From positions 1-41,904 of the forward strand of contig SDNZ01000008.1 of assembly GCA_004524565.1 (NCBI GenBank): DNA of 41,904 nucleotides, in the 5' to 3' direction. The notes beneath the pieces were generated by a model. The model searched no databases. It was not told the origin of the DNA and worked only from the letters and a program-made list of their open reading frames with translations. This DNA is from Candidatus Thorarchaeota archaeon. Lineage in GTDB: Archaea > Asgardarchaeota > Thorarchaeia > Thorarchaeales > Thorarchaeaceae. A program made the translations under genes and the position numbers. Positions 14,645 to 24,151 of this stretch are shown here, piece by piece (positions within the stretch are counted from its first letter, which is position 1; every line of letters begins with the position of its first letter).

Positions 14645-16228
14645 TTATTTGTAGGAATTAAGAGCACGAACAGCAGACGCCAAAAAGAATAGAGTAAGTC
14701 CAAGCACATAAACGGGTAATGCGATAAGAACCAATAGACTATCAGCAAAAACTGCAACGACCAAGACCATTGCTGTTCCAAGGGATAGATTGATGATTGG
14801 ATATGAAAATGCAAGAGGAACAGGTAGTGTTTTTGGATCATTAGTCATGACGGGAACATACGCTCCTACAGCAACTCCAGTAGCTGTGAACAGAATTACA
14901 AGTGGTGCCGCAAGCGTAATCAACGCAAGGTATCCTTCAACCCGCATGATGTAGATAAGAAATCCACATGCTGGAATTGCGGCAATTCCAACCTCCATAA
15001 AACTCAGGAGGAATTTTGCCAGTACGATATCTTTTGATTTGAATGGACTTGCTTTCAGAAGATAGACATTGTCCTTTTCATCAACAAAGCTTAGCATAGA
15101 AGTAAGACTTGACATCTGCACCAAGAGAATCAGCATTAGCACAAACGCAGGAACAACTGCAAATGCAAGATCAGGCGGAACTACCAAGGGTCTAAACCAG
15201 ACTGGATGAAACAGGTTAAGGTAGAGTACGAAAATCATTCCTACAACTGCATAGATGTATTTCCATATTTGAAATGGTGAGCGCAATCGACTCCAAAAAT
15301 CTTTGAGCATTATCCAGACGGTGGGATCATTGAATCGTGAATTGGAGAAATCAATATTTCCACGTATGACTTTGCTAAATCGGCCTTCGATTTCTTCACT
15401 TCCTTTCGAAGCAGAGAAGACCTCATAATAATCGTAACCTGTGATGCTTGCTGTAAGCAGTAGGCAGATTATATACATCATCAACTGAAGACCTGCTCCG
15501 AGAAGAAAAGGAACATCTAGAGCGAAGACACCAGTCATCTCAGTAATCACTAATGCAAAAGCATTCGATGGGAATACATAGGCGACTGTAAATGTTGATG
15601 TGAATGATGGAATAGCTGGGATTAACATTACAAGTCCAATGAGAATAACTACAATATATCGTAGAGGACTCTTGTATCGCTGTCCAACATATAGACGAAT
15701 ATACGAACTCATTGCTCCAAGAAAATAGTTGGTCTCGAAGAATATGATCATACAAAATAGAATGAAGATTATTGAGAAGAACAGAATATTGGCTGATAAA
15801 AGAAGAGGAAAGATAGCCAATATACCTAGTATCGTAAAAGCCATTTTTCTAACGATCCGTCGTGTATACCGACCAAGAAAAATTTGGTAGGGTTTCACTG
15901 GAGCAGGAAGAAGTAGATTTTCATCTTCAGATGTTATAATTGCGGCAGGACCAAGTCCAAAATAACCTGTGATAACTGATGAAGCACTCAGGATTGCGAA
16001 CGCACCAAAAAACATTCCACGATCAATAGTAGTTTCCAGCAATGTACCAAGTTGTGATATTATAGGTGCAAAGGACAGCAGAGAGGAAACAACGAGACTG
16101 ACAAAGAAAACTCCTATCAGAGTTACACCATAGAAGAGAAGCATGGATGGGATTGTTATTGCTTGCTTGAACTGATTGTATAACATTTGTATTTCGTTTC
16201 GTATGATTCGAAATGTTGATGGTTTCAT
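14645..16228 (-). CDS. ABC-2-like transporter permease
   Basis: About 527 residues with roughly twelve hydrophobic helices and a large central cytoplasmic loop (around 270-310). It is the membrane half of an exporter whose ATPase gene lies immediately upstream on the same strand. I favour ATG 16228, with GGTGA about 6 nt upstream; a GTG at 16237, directly after the ATPase stop codon, is the alternative and adds three residues. No substrate signature is visible. Architecture resembles large permeases associated with CcmA/NatA-type ATPases. Its stop codon lies 2 nt from that of the convergent metal ATPase. Confidence 0.78.
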   Translation of the reverse strand: MKPSTFRIIRNEIQMLYNQFKQAITIPSMLLFYGVTLIGVFFVSLVVSSLLSFAPIISQLGTLLETTIDRGMFFGAFAILSASSVITGYFGLGPAAIITSEDENLLLPAPVKPYQIFLGRYTRRIVRKMAFTILGILAIFPLLLSANILFFSIIFILFCMIIFFETNYFLGAMSSYIRLYVGQRYKSPLRYIVVILIGLVMLIPAIPSFTSTFTVAYVFPSNAFALVITEMTGVFALDVPFLLGAGLQLMMYIICLLLTASITGYDYYEVFSASKGSEEIEGRFSKVIRGNIDFSNSRFNDPTVWIMLKDFWSRLRSPFQIWKYIYAVVGMIFVLYLNLFHPVWFRPLVVPPDLAFAVVPAFVLMLILLVQMSSLTSMLSFVDEKDNVYLLKASPFKSKDIVLAKFLLSFMEVGIAAIPACGFLIYIMRVEGYLALITLAAPLVILFTATGVAVGAYVPVMTNDPKTLPVPLAFSYPIINLSLGTAMVLVVAVFADSLLVLIALPVYVLGLTLFFLASAVRALNSYK

Positions 16229-16237
16229 TCTATTCAC

Positions 16238-17149
16238 CTATTCGGGAATACCACCTGTTAAACTAAGAAATACTTCCTCCAATGAACGGGCTTCCTTTTG
16301 AGATGCCAGTAATTCTTCTAATGTCCCTCTACCAACTACAGAACCTTCATTCATGATTACGAATCTGTCACATAAATCAGAAGCCACTTCCAAAATATGC
16401 GTAGATATTAGTATAGCTGAACCTTCATCCCGAAGCTGTCGCAAATAGGCTTTCAGATTCCATGCACCTCGAGGATCAAGACCATATATTGGCTCATCCA
16501 AGGCAAGCACGTAAGGAGGGTCTCTAACGAAAATTCCTACAAGTAGAGCACGTTGCAAATTTCCTTTTGAAAGTGTACCAATATAAGAGTCAAGATATTC
16601 ATCTAGTTGAAACATATCGACGAACTGCCGCATACGAACTAGAGCAATTTCGTTTGGTACTTCATAGATACGTGCCATGAATGTGACATATTCTCGCACT
16701 GTGAGACTTGGATAACATGTTGGTTTTTCAGGAATGTAACCAATTGCACTCTTCGCAGGAATCGGATTATCCAACATGTCATAACCATCAACTTCTACAG
16801 ATCCTGAGGTGGGTTTAATGATTCCAGTAAGAATTCGAAGTGTTGTAGTTTTACCAGCCCCGTTCGGTCCGACGAGACCTACAATTTCACCAGGATTAAC
16901 TTTGAGATTGAGTCCCCAGACTGCAACTTTCTTTCCGAAGCGTTTGATTAGATTTTCAATCTTAATTGCAGGACTGTTTAATTTCATTTCAATAAATTCA
17001 CGCTTATTGCGAGCTTCGATTTCCACCATGATCTTATCAACTAGTGATTCCCGTGCAATCTTTCGGTCAAGGATTGGTAATTTGAGGACTCGAGCTAATC
17101 GTAGAAGCTCGCTGCTCTTCATCTGTTCAACATTAGCTCTCTGAATCAC
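16238..17149 (-). CDS. ABC transporter ATPase with N-terminal SAP/Rho_N-like extension
   Basis: 303 residues. The ATPase domain has all core motifs: Walker A G-P-N-G-A-G-K-T-T, signature L-S-K-G-N-L-Q-R, Walker B Y-V-L-A-L-D-E-P and H-loop S-T-H. It is of the drug/lipid export (CcmA/NatA) class. Unusually, about 50 residues precede it, containing M-K-S-S-E-L-L-R-L-A-R-V-L-K-L and E-S-L-V-D-K-I-M-V-E-I, which resembles a SAP/Rho_N helix-extended-loop-helix. The start is GTG 17149 or ATG 17122; both keep that extension. It energises the permease encoded directly downstream. Confidence 0.85.
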   Translation of the reverse strand: MIQRANVEQMKSSELLRLARVLKLPILDRKIARESLVDKIMVEIEARNKREFIEMKLNSPAIKIENLIKRFGKKVAVWGLNLKVNPGEIVGLVGPNGAGKTTTLRILTGIIKPTSGSVEVDGYDMLDNPIPAKSAIGYIPEKPTCYPSLTVREYVTFMARIYEVPNEIALVRMRQFVDMFQLDEYLDSYIGTLSKGNLQRALLVGIFVRDPPYVLALDEPIYGLDPRGAWNLKAYLRQLRDEGSAILISTHILEVASDLCDRFVIMNEGSVVGRGTLEELLASQKEARSLEEVFLSLTGGIPE

Positions 17150-17235
17150 TGGTTGAATCTCTCCAAATCTATGTCGTACTTGAATTTGTACTAGATTTCA
17201 GGACATATGAAGTAAATGGTCAAAGTAGTATTGGA

Positions 17236-17958
17236 CTATTCGAAATGTATGTCTTTTATCGGACCTAAATCGTACGGTATTGTCTTCACGAATTCTAGAT
17301 TCCAATCAACGACATTAGTTAGAAGAGGGATGATCCGGACACCTTGTTTATGTGCTTCTCGAAGTGCATCACCGAACTTTGGGTCATTCCCATCATGAGG
17401 TGAAAATATGTCTGCATCAGGTCGTTGAATTACGAAGACGACAGCTGCATCATCTACATCCCCTGAAGTCAAGGCATGGGCTAGATGTTTCATGTGTCGT
17501 GCGCCTCGTAATGTTGGTGCATCGGGGAACAGTACCCTTCGTTTCACCACAAGTGTACATGACTTCACTTCTATGTAAGCCCGTTTAGACTCACCTTCCA
17601 GGAGAAAATCAAACCTTCCACCATATACTCTTGGTTCAGAGATGACCTTTGAGTAGCCTGTGAAAAAAGGGAGTTGATGAGACTCGAGAAGGTTCTTCAT
17701 AAATCGATTTGGAAGATTTGAATCGAGGGATATGAGAACACCATCATGACGGACACCAATCATGTCAAAGGATGTCTTTCTGTGCGGAGCAGGATTATCT
17801 CGGATGAAGACTTGTTTCCCAGGTATCATTAATTCATACATTCTACCGGGATTGGGGACAAAGACTTCTACGATTTCTCCATCAACGTCAACATATGCCA
17901 AGAACCTATTTGGACGTTCAACAAAGGTTCCAATTCTAATGCGTTGTTGTGATGACAT
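17236..17958 (-). CDS. sfsA: SfsA family protein
   Basis: About 240 residues from ATG 17958; an in-frame GTG at 17976 adds six residues with no family match. Conserved SfsA features are visible: R-F-L-A-Y-V-D near the N-terminus, V-P-N-P-G-R-M-Y-E-L, nuclease-like motif Y-I-E-V-K-S-C-T-L, then F-P-D-A-P-T-L-R-G-A-R-H, and V-I-Q-R-P-D-A-D-I-F-S-P near the end. SfsA combines an OB-like N-terminal part with a PD-(D/E)xK-like nuclease core. It was named for sugar-fermentation stimulation in E. coli, and its molecular role remains unsettled. It stands alone between the ABC genes and a divergent response-regulator gene. Confidence 0.92.
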   Translation of the reverse strand: MSSQQRIRIGTFVERPNRFLAYVDVDGEIVEVFVPNPGRMYELMIPGKQVFIRDNPAPHRKTSFDMIGVRHDGVLISLDSNLPNRFMKNLLESHQLPFFTGYSKVISEPRVYGGRFDFLLEGESKRAYIEVKSCTLVVKRRVLFPDAPTLRGARHMKHLAHALTSGDVDDAAVVFVIQRPDADIFSPHDGNDPKFGDALREAHKQGVRIIPLLTNVVDWNLEFVKTIPYDLGPIKDIHFE

Positions 17959-18074
17959 GATTTTTCTACACACCAATTCGGTTTATGCAGCCGCACGCTC
18001 TAATAGAGATTCATATCCAAACCCAAAATATGAACTGAGCTGCAACACGAAAACCTAAATCTATACTGGTAGTC

Positions 18075-18082
18075 TATTAAAA
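18075..18082 (+). promoter_or_regulatory. TATA box of the receiver-DHp gene
   Basis: TATTAAAA at 18075-18082 predicts a transcript start near 18105. That lies downstream of the in-frame TTG at 18093 and about 20 nt upstream of the GTG at 18126, which supports the GTG as the real start. Confidence 0.45.
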
Positions 18083-18125
18083 GTGGATACTCTTGGAGGA
18101 GAATCTTACTGGGAGTGAGAGACTA

Positions 18126-18737
18126 GTGAATACTCGAGTGCTACTTGTTGATGATGATGTAGATTTGCTAGATATATCAAGGATACTTTTGCGCCAGACA
18201 GAGCCTACGTTGGAAATTATAGTAGCAGATTCTGTGAAGTGTGCTCTGCAAAAAATAGAACGTGAAGAATTTGATATCATTATAGCAGATTACCTGATGC
18301 CAGATTCGACAGGACTTGATTTATTGGAAGCACTACGGTCGGGTGGAGATGATACAGGGTTTATCATCTGGACAGGTCATTCAAGTGAAGATGTTGTGAT
18401 TAAAGCACTGAACTTAGGAGCAGATCATTACATCATTAAAGGACCAGACACCAAAGAACAATTCAAAACAATCCAAAGCACGATTACAAAGATACTTGCT
18501 CGTAAGGAATGTTCTCAAATGAAAATGATTCCTCAGAAAGTTGTAGGTGAATTCATACACAAACTATCTCATGATGTAATTGGAATTCTGCAAAACATAA
18601 TGGGGTACGCAACACTGTTGAGTGACGAATTCGATAAGTCATACATTGAAGGAATTGCTAGACTTACCACAAAATTGAATGCTCGAATGAAGACTGCAGT
18701 GTTAGATGTTGATAGTGGTGAGCTTACTAAGAAGTAG
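18126..18737 (+). CDS. Response regulator: receiver domain fused to a DHp-like histidine helix
   Basis: 203 residues from GTG 18126, giving the usual start M-N-T-R-V-L-L-V-D-D-D. The receiver (1-120) is complete: acidic pocket D9-D11, phospho-acceptor D55 in I-A-D-Y-L-M-P-D-S, T83 in I-W-T-G-H and K105 in Y-I-I-K-G. The C-terminal 70 residues are not a DNA-binding domain. They resemble the dimerisation helix of a histidine kinase, F-I-H-K-L-S-H-D-V-I-G-I-L-Q-N-I-M-G-Y with a candidate phospho-histidine H149, and there is no ATPase domain after it. It could be a phosphotransfer module in a relay, or bind a kinase. It may serve the four-PAS kinase encoded 1.2 kb downstream. Confidence 0.75.
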   Translation: MNTRVLLVDDDVDLLDISRILLRQTEPTLEIIVADSVKCALQKIEREEFDIIIADYLMPDSTGLDLLEALRSGGDDTGFIIWTGHSSEDVVIKALNLGADHYIIKGPDTKEQFKTIQSTITKILARKECSQMKMIPQKVVGEFIHKLSHDVIGILQNIMGYATLLSDEFDKSYIEGIARLTTKLNARMKTAVLDVDSGELTKK

Positions 18738-18744
18738 GGATATT

Positions 18745-19845
18745 TTACATGAACTCAGTGAGACATAACTGCTCTGAAACCTCAGTTAATTGAGATACCT
18801 TCACACCAATTAATCGCACTGATTTATTGTGGTTCCTTTTCTGCTCAAAAAGATCAATTGCTACTTTTTGTAATAATGAAGTGTCATCAGACTCCACAGG
18901 TATACTTCTACTTCGTTGAATGGTCGAATAATCGCTATAACGCACCTTTACGGTTACAGTTCTAAATCTGAGTGCTTTGTTTACTAATTTATCACCTATT
19001 CTTTTGCACATCTTTTCCAGAGATTCATGAAGATAGTTCACATTCTCAGGTTCAACATCTTCCATGAATGTTCTATCTTTGCTTATCGATTTCCGGATTC
19101 GAGGTCCATTGTCAATAATTGGTCGCTCATCAAAACCTCTTGCCCGACGGTGTATCCACACTGAACCACGACCCATCGCAGGCCATAGTTCAGGAATTGT
19201 CATTCGCTGAATTTGACCTAATGTTTCAATCCCGAATTTTTGAAGACGTTCAGTTGTCTTCCGTCCAACTCCATTCAATGCATCGACTGGGAGAGGTTCC
19301 AGGAATTTTTCTACATCAAGAGGATCGGGTCCTACTAGAGTAATACCTCGTGGCTTATTCATACCAGTGGCAATTTTAGCTACAGACATGTTAGGAGCAA
19401 TTCCAATTGAACAGGGCAATGAAGTTCGTACTCGAATCTCTTCTTGAATCTCAAGAGCCAGATCACGAGGACTGTCATAAAGCTGAACTGCTTCACTAAC
19501 ATCGATGTATGCTTCGTCGATACTTGCTCTTCTTACGCTTCCACCATCTGCAAATTCTCTAAGTATCTCCATAAATTCATCAGAAGCTATACTGTAATTC
19601 TCAAACGAACCACCAACAAATATGGCTTCAGGACATAATCGATAAGCTTGGGATACAGGCATCCCAGAATGGATACCTTTTGCCCGAGCTTCATATGATG
19701 CTGCTCTAACAACCCCGCGACCAGTTCCTTTCTTCGGATCATGACCTACACAAACAGCTTGACCCACTAGTTCAGGATGATTCCGGTATTGTTCCACAGA
19801 AGCAAAAAATGCGTCCATGTCTATATGCATAATCCAACGAAACAA
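18745..19845 (-). CDS. dinB: DNA polymerase IV (Dpo4/DinB, Y-family)
   Basis: 366 residues, typical Dpo4 length. A translesion polymerase with the catalytic motif H-I-D-M-D-A-F-F-A-S-V-E near the N-terminus and S-I-D-E-A-Y-I-D-V (the D-E pair), then the helix-hairpin-helix thumb (L-N-G-V-G-R-K-T-T-E-R-L-Q-K-F-G-I) and a little-finger domain. The last residues, Q-L-C-L-T-E-F-M, fit a PCNA-interacting QxxhxxaA-type box, as in archaeal Dpo4. The start is TTG 19845 or ATG 19830 (M-H-I-D-M-D). It converges on the receiver gene with a 7-nt gap and is likely expressed independently. Confidence 0.93.
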   Translation of the reverse strand: MFRWIMHIDMDAFFASVEQYRNHPELVGQAVCVGHDPKKGTGRGVVRAASYEARAKGIHSGMPVSQAYRLCPEAIFVGGSFENYSIASDEFMEILREFADGGSVRRASIDEAYIDVSEAVQLYDSPRDLALEIQEEIRVRTSLPCSIGIAPNMSVAKIATGMNKPRGITLVGPDPLDVEKFLEPLPVDALNGVGRKTTERLQKFGIETLGQIQRMTIPELWPAMGRGSVWIHRRARGFDERPIIDNGPRIRKSISKDRTFMEDVEPENVNYLHESLEKMCKRIGDKLVNKALRFRTVTVKVRYSDYSTIQRSRSIPVESDDTSLLQKVAIDLFEQKRNHNKSVRLIGVKVSQLTEVSEQLCLTEFM

Positions 19846-19995
19846 CTGGTCGACCTATTCTGTATACAGAGTGTTTTTACTTCTCGATTTCTGAATACCG
19901 ATATCCAAAGAAGCGTACAATAATGGTAGGGAGAGTTCACCGAATCTAATAGTTCTCTTGATTAAGAGATTGGTTTACATCCTAGAGAAGACTAT

Positions 19996-22350
19996 ATGGG
20001 TAAAATTCAAAGCGAGTACAATCTCAGCAAGAGATTGCGTTCACGAGTGATACTTCTGATGACAGACACGCCTCAAAATAACTCACACTCAGAACTCAGC
20101 AATGAGGAACAAGCTTTACGATACAGAGCTTTAGTTGAATCAATGAACGATGGATTTGGTGTCATTGATAATGACAAAATCTTCACTTATGTCAATGCAC
20201 GATTTGCAAGCATCTTAGGCTATACACCTAAGGATGTGATTGGGAAACATATCACTGATTTTCTTGACGAGAATAATAGGAAGATTCTGCGGGAAAATAT
20301 TCGAAGACGGTCAGAAGGTCAATCAACGCAATATGAGTTAGAGTGGACAAAGAAGAACGGTGAGGTAGTCCCAACGATTGTATCTGGAGCACCACTAATA
20401 GGTGAGGATGGTGAGATTCAGGGATCATTTGCAGTGATGACGGATATCACAGAAATCAGACAATCTCGAGTGGCATTAGAAGAAAGCTCTGAGATGATGA
20501 AGACTATTTTCGAAGAATCGCAGAGTGGTATCGAATTATTTGACGAGAACGGAATATTGATCACTGCAAATAAAGCGGCTCTGAATATTGGAGGTATATC
20601 CAATATTCAGGATATCATTGGATTCAGTCTTTTTGATGATCCCAATCTTCCAAGTGATATTAAGGCTCAACTCATCAGGGGCGAAAGAGTTTCGTTTGAG
20701 AGCGAGTTTGATTTTGATAAAGTGAAGGAAGCAGGATTGTATAAAACTAGTCGTTCAGGGAAAATCGTTCTTGATTCTTTTATCACACCTTTGAAAACTG
20801 AAAATGGAACCAGTGGGGGAATCAGAGGATACCTTAGTCAATTGTTCGAGAAAACAGAACATCGAAGAGTTCAGGAAGCACTAGTAGATACTGAAAAGCG
20901 ATACCAACTCCTTGCAGAAAATGTTAGTGACGTGATATTTACTTCAGATCTTGAGCTCAATCTAACATATCTGAGTACTTCAATCGAGCTTCTTCTGGGA
21001 TACACAAGTGATGAGTTACTGGGCATTTCTTTAATCGAGTTAATGGCTCCAGAGTCGGTATGGATTGCAATAGAAGCCATTCGCAATGCTCTGGAATCAG
21101 AAAAGAAGTCAGAGAAACCGCACTCAAGAGGAGAAGCACCGCCTTTAGAGCTTCGACTGAAGAAGAAAAATGGAGCTCTTGTATGGGTAGAAGTCACAAG
21201 AACATTCATGCGTGACGAGAATGATATACCAATTGGAGTACTAGGTGTTGCAAGAAACATAGAAGAGCGGAAACTCGCTCAAGTAACTCTGATTAATTCT
21301 GAGTTAAAGTATAGAACCCTTGTTGATCAATCTTTTCAGGGAATTATGATTGTTCAAGCACTACCACTGAAAATCCTTTATACTAATCCAGCCTTTGCAG
21401 GATTTCTTGAATACAGTGTAGAAGAAGTGTTAGTATTCTCACCATCAGAAATTCAAAACCTTATTCATCCTGAAGACCTTGATACAGTGATGAGTAGGCT
21501 TCAGAACCTTATGGCGGGAGATGAGCCTAAGAGAGACCCCATGCCAATACGAATTTTTCAAAAAGACGGAGATATGCAATGGTTGGAGATGTTTGGACGA
21601 AAAGTAGAATTTGATGGCAGGTCTGCAATTCAACTAGTTGCTATGAACGTCACAGACAGACTTAACGCTGAAAGAAGTATACGAACACAGAAAGAGCGTG
21701 CTATGCTTTACTTGGATCTCATGTCTCATGATTTCCGGAATCAACTCCAGATCATTCTAGGAAGTACAATGGTCATGGAAGCAAGACTTACAGACCCAGA
21801 TGATAGACGAATACTAGGTCAAGTAGTGTCTGCTGTAGAAAGATGTCAGCGAATGATATCTAAGGCAAAGGTCACGGAACCACTAATGTCAGTACCTCTG
21901 AGACCTACAAAACTTGCTCCAATACTTGAGTCTGTTGTGATGGCTCAGATGGATCTATACAAAGATGCTGACATTGCAATCACTCTGAAAGATGCAGATG
22001 CAATCATTGAAGCAGATGACTTCTTGGAACAACTCTTTTCAAACCTAATCGAAAATGCAATAGAGCACAATCCTAGAGCAGAAAGACAGGTTTGGGTACA
22101 ACTTCGCAAGAATGGTGAAGGATACGAGATTTCAATAGCGGACAATGGAGCAGGAATCTCAGAATCTCTCAAACGGGAGATATTTGATGTTTCTAGAAGA
22201 TATGGTGGTATTGGTCTACATCAGTCAAAACAAATCTGCGATAAATATGGTGGACGTATTAGTGTGCGAGACCGTGTCCCTGATCACCCAAATCAAGGTG
22301 TAGAATTCGTTGTTTGGATTCCAAGGCACCGGGGAATAAATTCTAATTAA
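19996..22350 (+). CDS. Soluble histidine kinase with four PAS domains
   Basis: 784 residues, no membrane helix. Four PAS or PAS-like domains occupy about 38-155, 160-292, 295-425 and 430-558; the first, third and fourth have typical N-G-x-x-x-x-x-x-x or K-D-G strands and PAC tails (V-M-T-D-I-T, V-A-R-N-I-E-E-R-K, A-M-N-V-T-D-R). The kinase core has the phosphoacceptor L-M-S-H-D-F-R-N-Q-L (H578), N-box N683-L-I-E-N687, G1 D716-N-G-A-G and G2 Y-G-G-I-G-L. The absence of transmembrane segments implies a cytoplasmic signal, such as redox, a gas or a metabolite. An ATG at 20059 is a possible later start. The 3' end overlaps the convergent threonine ammonia-lyase gene by 8 nt. Confidence 0.88.
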   Translation: MGKIQSEYNLSKRLRSRVILLMTDTPQNNSHSELSNEEQALRYRALVESMNDGFGVIDNDKIFTYVNARFASILGYTPKDVIGKHITDFLDENNRKILRENIRRRSEGQSTQYELEWTKKNGEVVPTIVSGAPLIGEDGEIQGSFAVMTDITEIRQSRVALEESSEMMKTIFEESQSGIELFDENGILITANKAALNIGGISNIQDIIGFSLFDDPNLPSDIKAQLIRGERVSFESEFDFDKVKEAGLYKTSRSGKIVLDSFITPLKTENGTSGGIRGYLSQLFEKTEHRRVQEALVDTEKRYQLLAENVSDVIFTSDLELNLTYLSTSIELLLGYTSDELLGISLIELMAPESVWIAIEAIRNALESEKKSEKPHSRGEAPPLELRLKKKNGALVWVEVTRTFMRDENDIPIGVLGVARNIEERKLAQVTLINSELKYRTLVDQSFQGIMIVQALPLKILYTNPAFAGFLEYSVEEVLVFSPSEIQNLIHPEDLDTVMSRLQNLMAGDEPKRDPMPIRIFQKDGDMQWLEMFGRKVEFDGRSAIQLVAMNVTDRLNAERSIRTQKERAMLYLDLMSHDFRNQLQIILGSTMVMEARLTDPDDRRILGQVVSAVERCQRMISKAKVTEPLMSVPLRPTKLAPILESVVMAQMDLYKDADIAITLKDADAIIEADDFLEQLFSNLIENAIEHNPRAERQVWVQLRKNGEGYEISIADNGAGISESLKREIFDVSRRYGGIGLHQSKQICDKYGGRISVRDRVPDHPNQGVEFVVWIPRHRGINSN

Positions 22351-23302
22351 TCTGTTTTGAATATGAATCGAAGAAATCGGTCAAGTCTATGTTCCCGCCA
22401 CTTATGATTACTCCAACTATAGATCCCGAAAGACTCTTCCCCTTTTTTAAAAGGCCAGCAAGAGAAACCGCTCCGGATGGCTCCACTACTAATTTCATCC
22501 TTTCCCAGAATAGTCTCATAGCATCTACTATTTCCTGTTCGGACACTAAGATAATTTCATCAACGTGTTTCTTGATAGCTTCGAATGTCAGTTGCCCGAG
22601 TTGCGTTCGCAGTCCGTCAGCAATAGTATTGGGATATTCACTGGGGAAGATCTTGTTAGCTTTGAATGAGCGATATGCATCATCTGCATTTTGAGGTTCT
22701 ACTCCGATGACCTTTGAATCCGGAAAAAGCCCCTTTGTTGTGATTGCAGTACCGCTTAAGAGACCTCCTCCTCCGACTGGAGCAAAAACGTAATCGAGTT
22801 TGCCTACCTCCTCGATAAGTTCTAGGGCTGCAGTGCCAGCTCCTGCGATTATCCTGTGATCATTATAGGGATGAATCAAGGTATATCCATGTTTTTCTAC
22901 AAGTTCGCTTGCAACAGCAGCACGACTTTCAGTTGAGTTCTCGCAGAATACTATCTCAGCTCCATATTCTCTTGTAGCAGCAACTTTTACTTTTGGAGAG
23001 TTGTTTGGCATCACTATTGTTGCTTTCACCTCCAACATTCTTGCTGCTAATGCTAGTGCTTGAGCATGGTTACCTGAACTGTGAGCAACAACTCCCTTCT
23101 GTTTCTCTTCCTCGGTCAATTGAGAGACTGTGTTTAGAGCACCTCTAAATTTGAAAGCACCTACTCTCTGAAAATTCTCGCACTTGATGTATACTGTACA
23201 ATCAGTCATTCCATTAATTGTGGTTGAAGTCATAATTGGAGTCTTCACAATATGGTCCTTTATCCGATCATATGCTTGTCGAATATCAGAGAGTTCCATC
23301 AT
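22343..23302 (-). CDS. Threonine ammonia-lyase (threonine/serine dehydratase family)
   Basis: A 319-residue fold-type II PLP enzyme, the length of catabolic threonine dehydratases; there is no C-terminal regulatory domain. The PLP lysine lies in F-K-F-R-G-A-L-N, the substrate loop is S-S-G-N-H-A-Q-A-L-A, and the phosphate-binding glycine loop is G-G-G-G-L-L-S-G. It most likely converts threonine to 2-oxobutanoate and ammonia. Serine racemase and hydroxyaspartate dehydratase share these motifs, so substrate is not settled. It uses ATG 23302 (a second ATG follows immediately). It is divergent from the YhhN-like gene. Confidence 0.88.
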   Translation of the reverse strand: MMELSDIRQAYDRIKDHIVKTPIMTSTTINGMTDCTVYIKCENFQRVGAFKFRGALNTVSQLTEEEKQKGVVAHSSGNHAQALALAARMLEVKATIVMPNNSPKVKVAATREYGAEIVFCENSTESRAAVASELVEKHGYTLIHPYNDHRIIAGAGTAALELIEEVGKLDYVFAPVGGGGLLSGTAITTKGLFPDSKVIGVEPQNADDAYRSFKANKIFPSEYPNTIADGLRTQLGQLTFEAIKKHVDEIILVSEQEIVDAMRLFWERMKLVVEPSGAVSLAGLLKKGKSLSGSIVGVIISGGNIDLTDFFDSYSKQIN

Positions 23303-23411
23303 GTATAGGGATTGAGAAGAAGTCCAGAAAAGCCTTGCCTTGGGAATTCGAAACCCTTAACCCTCTGTTTGCAATTCGTTAAGAAAGTTAGTTCAAGTAG
23401 GTGAAAGTAAC

Positions 23412-24143
23412 GTGTTGGGAAAATATCTAAGATCAACGATAGATTACATTCGGTTGCTAGTTATCATCGTGATTCTATCACTTCTAGCCATCTTCGTATT
23501 TACTTCGAACTCAAATCCCTGGTTTCTGTCGTCATCAGGAATTATTGTAATTCTAGCTCTAATCAATTATATTGATCTAAGGGGTGGTAGCTGGGGTAAA
23601 TTCTCATTATTGATGTTCATTGGAATGATTTGTGGATTCATTGGAGATTTGCTAATGGCAGGTATCTTTTACATTACACCAATCGCTATCCTGAATGGAG
23701 TAATTCTGTTCGGTATTGGTCATGTCATATATCTAGTGGGACTCAAAGATAGGTCTCCATTGCTACGAAAGAAAGGTGAAGGACTCATCATTAGGAATCT
23801 GCTAATCTGGATTGTTTGCATTGTCCTTGTTTTGCTCCTCTTCTTCTTTACGGTCTTTAATCCTTCAGCGCTTGAATTAAGCATCGGTCTCTTAGGTTAT
23901 GGAATATTACTGGTTACAGTATTGGGATTTGCATTGACAAAATGGTTTGATGAATTTCCAATTGCATTTAGAATATTGATCTTTGTAGGATTCCTAATGT
24001 TCATCTTCTCAGATTGGTTGATTGGTGTTCATGAAATGACTGACCCCACCTTTCTAAGTGGTCCATGGGTAGGCATAACGTACATTTTCGCACAATTGCC
24101 AATTCATATCTCAGTATTTCTAGGTGCTAGAGCATCCGAGTAG
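23412..24143 (+). CDS. YhhN/TMEM86-like membrane protein (possible lysoplasmalogenase)
   Basis: 243 residues with about eight hydrophobic helices. Conserved polar residues inside helices fit the YhhN family: G-F-I-G-D-L-L-M-A-G, then L-F-G-I-G-H-V-I-Y-L-V-G-L, then M-F-I-F-S-D-W-L-I-G-V and Y-I-F-A-Q-L-P-I near the end. Some family members hydrolyse the vinyl-ether bond of lysoplasmalogens; an archaeal substrate would have to be another ether lipid, so function is open. The start is GTG 23412 or TTG 23415. Only 8 nt separate it from the next gene, so the two are probably cotranscribed. Confidence 0.72.
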   Translation: MLGKYLRSTIDYIRLLVIIVILSLLAIFVFTSNSNPWFLSSSGIIVILALINYIDLRGGSWGKFSLLMFIGMICGFIGDLLMAGIFYITPIAILNGVILFGIGHVIYLVGLKDRSPLLRKKGEGLIIRNLLIWIVCIVLVLLLFFFTVFNPSALELSIGLLGYGILLVTVLGFALTKWFDEFPIAFRILIFVGFLMFIFSDWLIGVHEMTDPTFLSGPWVGITYIFAQLPIHISVFLGARASE

Positions 24144-24151
24144 ACAGATTA

